Of a DNA stretch of 64,000 nt, positions 1-12,800 are shown piece by piece. The notes below the pieces were generated by a model, which searched no databases, was not told the DNA's origin, and saw nothing but the letters and a program-made list of their open reading frames with translations. Within the stretch, counting starts at the first letter, position 1, and every line of letters starts with the position of its first letter. Position numbers and translations under genes: made by a program. This stretch comes from Protonemura montana (Eukaryota; Arthropoda; Insecta; Plecoptera; Nemouridae): NCBI GenBank assembly GCA_947568835.1, contig OX387604.1, forward strand, positions 13,049,076 to 13,113,075, in the 5' to 3' direction.

Positions 1-3000
1 GAGCAGGGCGGTTCACGAACGGACGAGGTGTGTTTCCTTGCGACTCTTGATCAAAAGAAGTTGATATTGCTGGCTTTTCAAATGGAGGTGAAGGCCGTTT
101 AATATTGAGATGTGGCTTCTTCGGGGTCTCTTCGAAGTGAGGTCTGCCTGCTGGTGTAAAAGAAGGTACTCTATTGCCTTGAGATCCCTGATTCAGTACT
201 TCATGTCTTTCATCAAAGTTTGGAACGATTGGTTTTTCATCGAATGGCTTTTCGTCAAAAATCTGCGGCCGTCCAAAGTTCCCTTGAGGTTGTACTACAA
301 CATCAAAGGATGGAGCATTGTTTCCAGGTCTTGTTGGTCGCTTTTCAAACACTTGGTGTACATTTATGTTGGATATAGGAAGCTGTGGCGGTCTCATAAA
401 CACTTCGGGCATCTCTGTGACTACCGTGGGTTTTGAGATTGGCCTTCTAGTCGTTGAGTTTTGAGACCCTTGCCCAACTGTCAGTGGTCGTGAGTTCGAT
501 GCCTGCACCACTTCACCGCCATCTAATTCAAGCGAGTCATAATCACCTTCGTTGTCATCAGGGAAAGAATGGTCTTTGCTTGAGTCCGTGTTCTCTTGAG
601 ACAGGATTGCTTTAAGTGGAATGACATTAGGTGTGTTGGTGAATTGCTTTGGCGGCGCAGGTGGAGGAACCATAAACTCGGTTGGCGACTTTGGATAGTT
701 GTGGATGGTTTGTTCACCTGAACCTTGCTTGTTTCCATGTGGCCCATTATTTCCATGAGGTACTTGATGCCCACCATGGTTTTTATCTTGCAACAACTGA
801 TTATTATTTGTGGGGTGATGTTTATTGTTGGAGCCTGGCCGATAGTTAACTGGTGGGAAGCGAGGTCTTGATAGTCCGTTGGATGGCGATGGGCGCTGAG
901 GTCTTCTGGGTAAATCTTGAGGACTTTCTGGTCTCGAATTTGATGGTCCTGGCTTTCCAAAGGAGATTTCGTTCAACAAAGGCCTGTTATTCAAAGGCTC
1001 ATCCAAGACGATGCCACTCGGTGAGATGTGTTCATTACCGTGCACGTGTCCAGAGGCTGGGCCACCATGGCCATGGTTGGAGGAGACGTCAACGTTTATC
1101 CCCTGCCCGGGGCTGATGTCTACGTTGATTCCAAGCGGACTGATCTCTATGTTTCCTGGCTGGTGTTCGTGTCCTGAGACAGCCAAATCAGCAGCAGGTG
1201 GGTCCATACGAGTTTGATGTACGGACCCGACTGGTACAACATAGTGGTGCTGGTTGTTGCTATCGATGATATCATCACTTCCGAAGTTTGGTCTGTTTTG
1301 CAATCCATGTGATGGGGCGTGGTTGATGTATTCTTCATTCTCACCAAATGGATTGGCCGATGAGCTTCCATCCTTGATAATAACATTGGCAACTTGAGAA
1401 GGTTGAATATCCACCAATAATGGTTGGCCTGCTGATGAGTCTAGAACATGGGATCCCGTTGGAATTTTCCCGAGAATTATGTCGTTTGGCTGAGGTTGGC
1501 CACCGTACACGGCTTGCACGCCTGAGGATACAGGGAATTGGCCAAACTCTTGCGATAGTGGATTGTTTGTAATAATGTAATGGTTCTCGTTTAGAATCGG
1601 TGGATGAACAATGATATCTGCTCCAATTGCTGGAGTATACAGAGGAATATCCTGTTCTGTGTGGAATGATGCAAGGTTGTTGGGAATTGGAGGAGGGTTT
1701 AGATCAGACTCGATGTTAGGATTATTGCGTGATGGAGCATAGCTAGAGAACTGATTTCTGACAGGAGATTGGTTTTGCTGATGATCTCTATTTGGAGGCC
1801 CACCATTGTAGTTTCTTATAGGTTGTTCTCGAATCGGTTGGTGGCCAGAAGATCCCCCGACGTGATTTCTGGTTGGACCGTGGCTCGGAACATGCTCCCT
1901 CTTGGGCGGGGGCGGCGGACTTCCGGAGTGGGAATTCACTGATTGATGACCCACTTGGTCTAGAGCTGGAGGCGGTCCAAAGTACTGATCGTTCGCTGGG
2001 CGTTTTGGCCGCGGAGGGGGTGGGGGTCTCATGCCAGCAGGGATTTCTTTCTCTGAATGAATTTTAGGTGGCCTCGGTCCCAACAAGCCTGGCTTGCCAA
2101 CAATCACGTCGCTGTTAGCTGTTATCACTTGCCCAGGACTGATCGCAATGCCATCGGAGAGAAGAGGACTCTCGTGAGTTGGCCGTCCCAAGGCGACAGA
2201 ATTCTCGACAGAAGGATGTCTGCCGTGTGCGTCACTCCACGACTCCTGGTTCACGCTCTCGGCTGTGTCGGCATCTTCTGCAAGACCACCTACAGGAATG
2301 TAAATCGGGGACCTAGGCGTCGTTCGATCTCCATGCGCAGTAAAAACTGGTCTCGGATTTCCATTTCCATCGAGGTATGAAAGCCCAGGCTTAGCACTGG
2401 TTGCTGTGTCATTTCTTCTGTTGTTATCGTGAAGGTTACTTTGAATCAATCCAGCCATGGCATTAATTACAGGACCTAGAGCATTTAGTCCATTGATTCC
2501 TAACGATCCCAAGCTCAACAAATCACTGACTTGGATTTCGTTACCTCCTGGACCAAACGTTCCTCCGTTTGGTTTTTTATTCGTCGGATCAGAGACAGGA
2601 ATCATCGAGATGTTGCCATTCGCTTGAGTCAGCATGATAACTTCATCCCCAGGAAGAAGAGTATTGCCGGATGATGTGATGGTCGACGCTGCAAGAATCG
2701 ACGTTTCGAATGCGTTAACACCCTGTGGTCTCGGAACATCTTGTTGGATACTCTGGCTGGTCAAAGCTTGTGGACTGACAGCTCCCTGGCTCTCACTGAG
2801 CTGTCCATTTAGAATGGTAGTCTGTGGCGAGTTGATGGCAGATTCCAAGGCAGGTGTTGCTGACTGCGGTGACTGGCTGTCAATTTGGTCGTGCTCATCG
2901 AAGAAAACAATTGTCGAGCCAGTGACAATGCTGTTGGTGTTAGAGTTTTCACTGTCATCTTCCATCGAAGAAGCAAGTCCTAGAGTGGAAGTCATTTCTT

Positions 3001-3868
3001 CACCCTGCATTACTGTCTTGGTGGGTGATAAGTTTTCAACTGATGTGATTTTCATGTTCTCTTCTTGTTCTTGACTTCCAAAAATATCCTGAGATAAAGT
3101 TTCGGTCACAATATTCTGTACGACGCTGGTGTGAGAACTGACTAGCGTTGAAGTTTTCTGATCAGCACCTTCTTGCAAAAGTGTCGTAAAGTATGTAAAA
3201 GTTGTGAGGTATGTTTTAGTTGCAAACAATTTTACAGGTGTTGTTTGTTTCTCAGCATCAGCGACACTTTTAGACGGAACGCTGGTACGTTTTGGATTTA
3301 AATAAAACTTCTCGGTCACGATATCTGTTGAAATCGAAACATCTGAACTGACAACTGTGCTTCCATCTTCTAGATAAGTGTTCAAATAAGTGTAAGTCAC
3401 AAAATAAGTTTTTACTACATCCGTTGTTGAGCCTGTCGGTGGCAGAGCAGTCACAGTTTGTGACTCAATATTCGTTACAACTTTCTGTGTCAAAACATTG
3501 CTGGTACTCAAGACTTGCAGCTTGCCACCTTCAGTGACTGTTTTACTGAATTCCATTGGGTTCAAATAAGTGTTGGTTTCTTTGAGCTCTGTTTGAGTGA
3601 GCTGGTCGATTGATGCAGTGACAGTATTATCAATAAGCTCCGTTGATGAAACTACGAGCGGGACGTCTTCGTCTACCAGGGTGTTGTAGTAGGTGTAAGC
3701 TGTGTGGAATACTCCCGTTGCCAACACCGGACTTGTTGTCAGCGAAATCACTTTGGTCAAATCGGTTGATGCTGGTGCCCTCTCCTCGGTCACGGTGTTC
3801 GACACTACGAGCTCCTCAGAATTGTAGGCATACGTCGTCAAGTAAGTATTCGTGACAAACTCATTGCT
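1..3868 (-). CDS. Exon 4 of giant protein, runs off the left edge
   Basis: An acceptor (taatttcag) precedes AGC AAT GAG at 3868; the frame reads SNEFVTNTYLTTYAYN and carries several more TYTY-TT-like modules down to about 3.1 kb. Below about 2.6 kb the composition changes to a long Pro/Asn/His/Gly/Gln-rich region (for example RPPPPPRPKRP and repeated QPIREQPIRN-type units). I translated it by eye from 3868 to 1 and met no stop. The gene must continue to the left, because neither a stop codon nor a poly(A) signal was reached. The open frames called in other phases over this interval are shadows. Confidence 0.85.
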
Positions 3869-6800
3869 CTGAAATTAAAATAGACACACATGTAAGAAAA
3901 ATGCCAGTAGTTAGTAATAAAAATGTATTAAATTATCTCTTTCAATTGTTTGAATTTTTTTTTTAATGGAATATTTTATCATTAAAAAGCTTTCAAGGAA
4001 ACTGTGCTGGCCAAAAATGGTTGAAGTCTGTAATTATTGTGGAAAGTAAATTATATGACAAGCGTTCAATAACCACTTAATGTGATAACTGTAATGAATG
4101 TATTGCAAATTGCTTTGGAAGTTCAAATTCTAGAAATCACCCATAGCTGTCAATATTGCCATTTGAGCTTCTGAAAATCTCATATCAAGAAAAGTTACTG
4201 ACTAGCCCTCTAGATCCAATTAGCTGAATTAAAACATTAAATTAATAGACAAGTCAAATAGGCAAGTCGAATTTTCCATAATTTGTTCTAGTAACTTTAA
4301 CTTATTCAGCAACAGTAGCAACTATATTTGTTAGCTTCTTGACAACAAGATAGAACTACTAACTATATACTACTATATATATATTTTTTTTTTCGCAGTG
4401 CTTAAGTCAGTACGAAATGGACATGAGTCTGAGCTTAGAGAAAATAATACCCGTATTATTTTCTCTAAGGTCTGAGGAATTTAAGTATGGTGATATTGTT
4501 CTGTATTTGTGCTAAGTTCACCTCGGACGGTTTCTGTGGCAAGAACATCATCATGTGGTCGGTGAGCGTGCTTGCTGGTAGCGTTGTTGGTCTGGTCTGC
4601 GAAGACGTGAGGACGCGGAGGATTTCCGGGTCTCCGGGCAACGTACTCCGATCGCCAGCCACGATCACCTCGACTCCATTGGACATCACCTTCGTTGCCA
4701 AGTTGTACCGGGCCTCAGCCATGTTCAGCACACGATCATCCCTCGCTTTAGAAAAAATAAAACCTTGATATTCCGGTAACAGCATGAAAAAAAATTTGAG
4801 ACTTAAATGAAGGCTTACAAATCTTTTAGGGAATTGTGATCTGATGAAATAATTTTAACCCAGGTAACAATTATTTCAAGGTATACCTTTTTCCTCAAAT
4901 TGTCTCATACATAAGTTGTTTTTATCATTTTTAAAACATATTTTAAACAATCTTTATTAAAATAAAAAAAATTTTTAAATTAACAGTGCCAAACTTTTAA
5001 GATATGTCTACCACACACTGATAGAACAAAATAGTGACAGAATCTGAAGAAATGTTAGAACATCATGAGAACGTTAAAAATAATGGTGTGTTAAAAATGA
5101 GAGAGATAGAGAAGATGTGAAGACAATAAATTAATTCTTACCTGTTAGGTCTTGTACACCATGATCATGAACGACTTGCGTCAATGTTGCTGTAATGACG
5201 TGGGGTTTGACCTCGGTGCTGGATGTAACAACTTCTTCGGTTCCAGATACTCGTGTTACGATGTAAGTGTAAGTCCTTAGTCTTGTGCGTGTTACAAGTC
5301 GGGTCAAATACGATTGTGGTTCCGACTGGTCAGTAGGGATAGTTGGTGTGATGGGCTCATCTATGTTTAGTTTTTGGTCGGCTAAGTGAGCATCAGTGCT
5401 AAAAGTACCCTCCACATTTTTGTCTTCTGTTTTTATCATTTCTGGCTCTACAGAGATTGCAGAAGAATGATGGGGTTTTCCGTAAGTTTTACTCTTACTT
5501 GGTCGGAATGATTTACTAGATTGTTTAAAATTATTTAATGACAGAGACGGCGTTGGGTTCACTTCAGGGAGGCGTGTGGACAGTCGGTTGGGATTGTATT
5601 TATGCGAAGTTGAGCGGTAACTATTTCGTGTTGTACTTGTAGTTTCGCTGGGTGTTACTGATGTCGTAGCATGATGTTCGCTAGTTTTACGTCGTCCCCC
5701 AGGAAATGATGCTTTAGCCCGGCTTGGCTTTCTGGTAATGGAAAATCGGGTTGGTCGAATGAACCGTGGCCCATCAAATGTACTTTCTTCATTCGATGAA
5801 CTGTCTGTCACTGCAGAAACGTCATCCTTTAGGTTAATGTCTTTTTCAGTGACATTAGTAGCTTGATGTTCTTCTTTCTCTATCTCATGCGAAACACTTG
5901 CAATTAAATTTCCATTAGTACTTGAAACAAAACCATCTCCCTCCAACATCTGGGTCATCTCGACAGGGTTTGAGTTTATGGTTTCAGAATCACTAAATGA
6001 AGTCTCAATAGATTGAGACGGCTCAATTTGAGAAATTATTTCAGGTGTTGTTATTTCCTCGGTCTCAGTTGTGACCTCCACCGACTCTTCGATCATCGAG
6101 GAGTTGTCATTTTTTTCTAACTGATTTTCTTCGGGGATGTTTCCTATCATGAAGACCTGAGACACTTTGACCATATTATGTGGTTCATCTTGATCGGTTT
6201 CATCCATTACAGAGTACATGTATGAGTACAAAGTTTTCATTGAATGAGTGGGAGCTATTTCTTCCCGTGCACTCACGAGTCTCTTTTTTGTGACAATCAG
6301 ACGACGTTTATGAGTAGTTGAGGGTGCAACAGAGGACGTTGCCAAAATTGGCCTCTTTTTGGTAATAGTAATCTGCCTCCTATGCGAGGGCATTATTGAC
6401 TGAGAACTGGTGTGGTATGCCAATTCGTGCTCCAATGTGACTGGTAACTTTTGCGGTTCCAAGTGCTGTTCGTGATCACTTGATAACTTTCTGTCCTCTA
6501 ATAAATTATCCACTGGCTTTCGCCTGCGAATTATAATTCTCTTCCTGTGGTGATCTTTGTCATCATCATTATGATGCTCTTTATTTCCTGTCCTTATGAC
6601 TTTAACATTTCGAACTCCAAACTCCTGTTCACCTATCCGCAGATCTTTCGCAATAGCAAGTTCGTCAGGACGCAATTCTTCCGAAATCGGCTGGTCTTTA
6701 TAGTTTCTGTTATCAGAAACACGCCGCGCAATCGGTACGCGAACCCGCACCCTCCGACGCCCAGATACTTGTCGGCTCAAGGCCTGGTCCTCGTCGCTTA

Positions 6801-9800
6801 CCTCCCTTTTAACTCGAAGTGGATACGAATAGTCATTCGGAGATGTCAACGCACGATAATTTTTGTATTCGTAATACGATTTTTCTTGGCCCCTATTTGA
6901 TTCATTTACGACCTTCCGCTTGAGTGGGGCTAACTCAGCGGGGCCTTTGGATAAAAAATGACCGGTAGCTTTATCACTGGTCGTCACAGACTTCTCAACC
7001 ACATCGATTTCGGTAGAAGGCTTGCTGTTTATGGTAGGCGAAAATCGGTCAGCAACGTTGTATTTGCTAACATCACCCACGATGCTCTCAAGACTTTGAG
7101 TCTCTGTCCTACTGCTCTCGATGGCGATATCATTTGATGAAAACAAAAGGGTGTCTTCCAGATCGTTGGCGAAATATCTTTCTAGGTCGGGTGACTTGGA
7201 AGAGTCGACAATGAAAAGGTCAGGGGCCGCAAATTCAGCCTCCCTCTTCTTAATCGTAGCTGAGTTATAGTCGTCGACTACCACTGTGGAGAGGACAGTG
7301 CTGAACTCTCCTGGTCGTCGGCCAGAAACGTAGAGCGTGATCACCGAAGTCGAGGGTGGATTTGGTGGATCTGGAGGTTTCTTATCAGCTATTTGCATCC
7401 TTGAAGGCTTCTTTCGTGACGACTTAAATCTCGGAACAACTGGTTCTACTTCCACGATTTCCAAATCATCGTCATCGTACTCTTTTTCTGAGTCTCGTAC
7501 CTGTCTGTCAGGATCCTCTTGTTTCCGGCGTTTCTGTGATCCCCTACCAATCGACTCTATGTCCAGAACTTCTTCTGCTCTAGCATCTTGGAGCTGCTGT
7601 ATGTTTATTAACGGGCTTTGCGACGCTTGCTGGTTTTGACTTTGCAGCAACTGCGCCTGAAGTAGTGCGGGTAGGAGCAATGAGTTCAATTGCTGTTGAT
7701 TTGGAGGGGAGGCTGCCGTGGGCGTCGTCACGATGGTGTTAGTGATAAACTCGGTTGCAGTTATCGTCTCCAGTGTTGTATCCACGATTGTCGTCAGAAT
7801 TTCTTTCCCTCGGAACGTAAGGGGTAGGATAGTACTAGACCCTTTCGTCACAGTCGTAACATACGTCGTCGCGTGAGTTTTGAATTCAGTCACGGGTGTG
7901 GCTGGAGTCGTCGCGGAATTCAGTCCGAGCAAAGGATTGATATTTGGTTGCGCAAGATTTAGATTTCCTAGGAGTAACTGCGAGAGGAGTATGTTAGCTA
8001 GGGGTGCATTGGGAGAGAGATGGGGCTGAATAGTGCTGACGAGCCGCTCAACATCATACACGGTGCTCGGTACCACATGAGAGAACGAAGTTTTACGCCC
8101 ACGAATTACAGTGGGAGTAAAAGTGATACTCGTCGTTGGTGTCTCGTGCAGAATGTATTGAGTGACTTCGGTGACTCCCCCTGCTAAAGTTCCAGTCACT
8201 TCCGATGTTAAAAGCAATACAGTATTGCCATCCTTGCCGGATGTCGTCGTGTATTGGTGTGGTCCCAGGATTTCTGTGCTAGGACTGGCAGTTATAACAT
8301 TGCGGTATTCGGTTACTTTCCCATTGACGATTGGAATCGTAACTTCTGTCGGGACACGATGGGTGACCGTGATCGTGCCGTCAAAACTCGCCTGCGAGTA
8401 CGTATAGCTGTCTGCCATGTCTCCTCGAGTTCGCGACCGGCTCTGGGGACGGCGTGAGTTAGTATTGGAGCTCGAGTAGCCCCTGCGTCCACTCAGCCGC
8501 GAGTACTGCGAAGAGTCCGTCTGCGAGTTAGACTGAGGGCGTAACCGAGGGGAGCTTGGCGTCTGTCGAGCGGGAGACTCTTTCGTAGTAGGAGGACGTC
8601 GTCTTGGGGCCGGCGTAGGTCTACGAAAATTTGTCCTTGGCGTGGTGTCTTTTTCCCTTAGTGTGAACTGAGAGCGGCCAGCGTTCGAGGACGCCGTCGT
8701 CGATCTGATTTTCTGCTGACTGGGTTGAGATGGCCTGGACCGTGGGGTAAATCTGCTCGTGGTTTTTGCTCGCGGTGCTTCGGTTGAGGGCTCCTCGTCG
8801 ACATAGTCGTTTCTTTCTTGAACTTGCGCTTGCGTTCTAGTGGTAACTGGGCGGCGAAATCGTTGGTTGTAGTTCGATGTTCTAGCGGTTTCACGTCTTG
8901 CTCCGTATTCAGATGTTTGCCTCTTAGAGCGCCGCCGCTGGAAGCCTACAAACGGACGGATTTGAGGACTAAGTGCTTTGCTCTTCCGAAGCGATGCCTC
9001 AGTTTTTGGCTCCTCAACCTCCGCAACCTCTGACCCTTCATAATCGTTGTCAGCAATTTCCTCGTCGACTTCGTCCTTCGAAAGTTCATCCTCTACTTTT
9101 TCAACTTCCTTTCGCACTTCTTTAACTTCTTCCTCTGGTTTTTTCAAAAGTCCTCTCCTTGGAAATAAGCTGTTTGAAGGTCGAGGACGATTGTTGCTTA
9201 AGTTCTTGAACCGACTATTGAAAGAAGGCACCGGTTTTGCAGTTGTCGTCGTCGTTGTAGTGGTCAAACGGTTGTTGTTGTTGTTGTTGTTGGCATCTGA
9301 AGTGCGGCGAAGAGGACTCTTCCTCGGAGCCGGAGTGGTGGATGGTCTCGGTGACGTGGACTGGGTGCGGATCGGAGGTCGGCGGAATCTCAGTAGGGGG
9401 TTAGAACGCCGCGAGGACTCGGTAGTGGTGGAGATAGGTTGAGTCGGCGATTCCTGTTCTTCCTCTGTTTCGTTCGGAGTCTCCTCGGTCACGAAAGTGG
9501 TAACTACGTTGTCTTCTGGGTTGGATGGCTCAGCGGTGCTCGGCGTTGTGTACACCGAGCTGGCTCCTCTTCCAAATCCAGATGACGTTGGTCTGAGTCT
9601 CAGATTCAATCTTGAGCTGCTCGCGCCGCCGCTCGTAGACTTGAGTGGGAAATCAGATGCGCCACTTCTAGTCGACGAGCTCCTGAAGAATCCTGCACGT
9701 CGCGAAGATCCAGGCGCACTCGCTGTCGCTGTAGGGAAAACTCTGGTCGTTGACCGTCCTCGTCCGACTGTAGGTGACAAAGTGCTAGCTACCCCGAGCG

Positions 9801-12800
9801 CCGGAGTCGACCCACGCACTCTGGAGAACCTCCTAGAGCTTGACGATGATGGTCGAACACCTATTTCATTTAATGAGGAGCTCTGACGCCGGTTGCTTGC
9901 AAACCTACCCCTTCCTTCTGTGGTCTTGGCGGCAGGAGTCGCGGTGATCGTCGGCGTCAACGTGGTGCGAGTGATCGTAGTTGCACTGCTCGCGTTGGCT
10001 GTCTTCCTGCGAGGGTTGAACGTAGGTCGGTTCCGAGATGCGAATGGACGGATTACCGGCGTAAATGTTCGTTTTCGTGTCGAGAAAGTCAATCGAGACT
10101 TCTTCGATTTCTTTGCGCCATCGCCATCATCGTCGTCGTCGTCGTCGTCATCTTCGTCATCCTCGTCATCGTCGCCATCTTCATCATTTTCACCATCCTC
10201 ACCTCCAGCATCTCCCAAGGAACTTTCGAGAACACTGGAACTGGGAGACGTCCCATGAGAACTGGTCCCTGTTATGGCTTGATCTAATGTAATAGCTGAT
10301 GTAGGCACTATTACGCCTTCGGGTAGTTTAGTTTTCATGCCAATCTTAAAGCTCGAAGTGCTCTCAATGATCTGAGCATATCGTCCGTCGATAACAGTTC
10401 CAACCACCTTTGATTCGTAGAAAGTAGTAGTGTCATCCTTCACTATCGTTCCTTCAATAAGTCGCACTAATCCAGTTTTTAATTGCTTGTCTTCGTCGAG
10501 CTCGGATGTCAACTGGGTCTTCTTTTCTTCATCCACTTTGACCGAGGAGGTGCTTTCGAGCACTTCGGCGTAAAGCTGTTCAATATATGTCCCAATCGCT
10601 TTGGTTGTAAAGTATGTGGTGCTAATTCCATTCGCATCGACGATGCTTCCTTCATTAAGAGACACAACACCCGTGGGTTTCACCTGAACAGCGTCCGACG
10701 GCAAAATTCCGTCCGTTACTATTTGGGTGGAGCTCTCCAAGATCTTGGCATAGAGTCCATCGATGTAGGTGCCATACACATCAGTGGAAAATAATGTGGT
10801 AGTTCCATCCTCGACTTGGCTGGTTGCTATTGTGGAAAGGAGGCCAGTGGGCAGGGTGGCTGGTTCAGTTTTGGTGATTTGGTCTACGATGAGCTGGTCA
10901 GGAGCCGAGGTACCGATTGCCCGGCCAGTCTGGTCATCAGTCTCGTTCACGATGTTAGTGATGGTTTCTAGTCGGCTGTTCAGCACCGTGTTATTACCGA
11001 TATACGAGGTAGTGAAATACGTATAGGTAGTGTAGTACGTGGTTGGCTCCGTTTTAGTAGGCTCAATCTCTGCAGTTGAAGTCTCGAGACCTGGGGTCGC
11101 CGTTATCAAAACAGGGGGGAGAGTCACCGTTGGTGTAATGATGTTTGACACGGTTTCTTCCCTGCTTGTCACGACAGTGTTACCGTCTCGATAAAGGGTT
11201 GTCCAATACGTGAAAGTAGTAAAATATGTAATCGGGAGTGTTGAGTCTTCTTCAATTACAGCCGAGCTAGTGGGAGACAGGGTCTCAGTAACTACATTAG
11301 TAACAGTTTCAAGTCTACTGATCACTTCAGAAGAAGTGCTACCCTTATACACGGTTGTGAAATATGTGAATGTTGTGAAAGAGGTTTGGAGAAGAAGGAT
11401 AGGAGACGGCTCTATTTCTTCAGTATTGCTTTCGGAACTGATTTGATCGTCAAGAATTTCATTACCCCCAGAACTGCTGCTGGTTATGTCGGTGACCATC
11501 GCCATTGTCTTGACGATCATTGGTTCATTCGTAACGGGCGAGGCATCGATATCTTCACCAGGAGCAAATGTGTCAAGACGCACTTGAATTTGAGGGCTAC
11601 CATTGTCTGCCACGGTTGGAAGTGTTACAGATGATGCGGAAGAATCCTGATCAAATGATCCACGCACATCGATACCGTCTTTTCCAGTTGTTTGTTCTTG
11701 CGTCACTGAGGTTGCCGAGTCCTCGTTTTCCTCTTCGTCGTTCGAAGAAACTGGAGATTTCCTAGTCGTGCCTTCAAATGCAGCTGCAGACACTGCATCG
11801 TTTTGAGGTCTTGAAATAGTTGCATATCTATCGTCGAATTTTGGCGTTGACTTGACTGTAATATCGTTAACGTTAGGGGAACTTCTTACTCCTGATGACA
11901 ACCGATTTCTTGAAATAGTGCTGCTGTAGGCATAATGGGGCGTTGATTTTAATACAGGTGTACGTACGTGAGAGGATTGGATAAATTCCAAGTTATCTGA
12001 TCCGTCAATATCATCTAGGGACGACTCTTCATCATTCGCGTATCCCGCAGCAGCTGTGGGAGTTACTTGGATGTCATCAGTCGCTGTTGTTGCAACGATG
12101 CTTGGAGTCACTACATTGGTGTACACTTCTGTTCTGCTTGAAATAGTTGTCTCTCCATCGACAAATATTGTTGTAAAGTAAGTGTAAGTAGTGAAAAACG
12201 TTTTGGTCGCACCTTCAGTCTCTGAAGAAGGCTGCAAATCCGGAGACTCTACTCCCGATTGTTGATTAGATGCCTCTTCGCCATACGAGTCGCCGATTGC
12301 ATCGATACTGGGGAAATACTGGGTAGTTGGCCGCCCTACTCCCACACTGGTTGGCATCACTTCTGTGCTCAGCAGACTTTCACTTCTTTCAAACAACCCT
12401 GCAACTGGGGATGACTGCAAGAACAGTTTGGTGTCAAGCGTGGACGTAACAATATTTGTAACTACTACTTCACGGCTGGACACGCTGGTTGTCGATTCTT
12501 GGAAGAATGTTGTCAGATATGTGTAAGTGGTAAAAAGAGTTTTGAAAATCAAATCGATTTCTTCTTCGTCATCTTCACTTGATGGCGTAGTTGGAGTCGG
12601 TGTGGTGATGGTGATTTCTTCAGATTCAGTCGTAACGACTTGTTCAGACTGAACTATTCCAGCTTCAGTTGTAACATCTGTTTGCTGTTCTACACCTTCA
12701 GTTGTCGTTTCCATAGGTTCTGAGACGAAATCTGTGCTCTTTTCTTTCTCTGTTGGGAGTTCGGTAGTTGATTTTGTTTCTTCGGTGGTTGCCTCCTTTT

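Noticed and set aside
523-960. 145-residue minus-strand frame starting with Met
   Set aside because: It is the wrong phase of exon 4 of the giant gene; the true frame reads Pro/Asn-rich repeats without stops.
9893-10258. Plus-strand frame rich in Ser
   Set aside because: Antisense shadow of the acidic tract in the giant exon.
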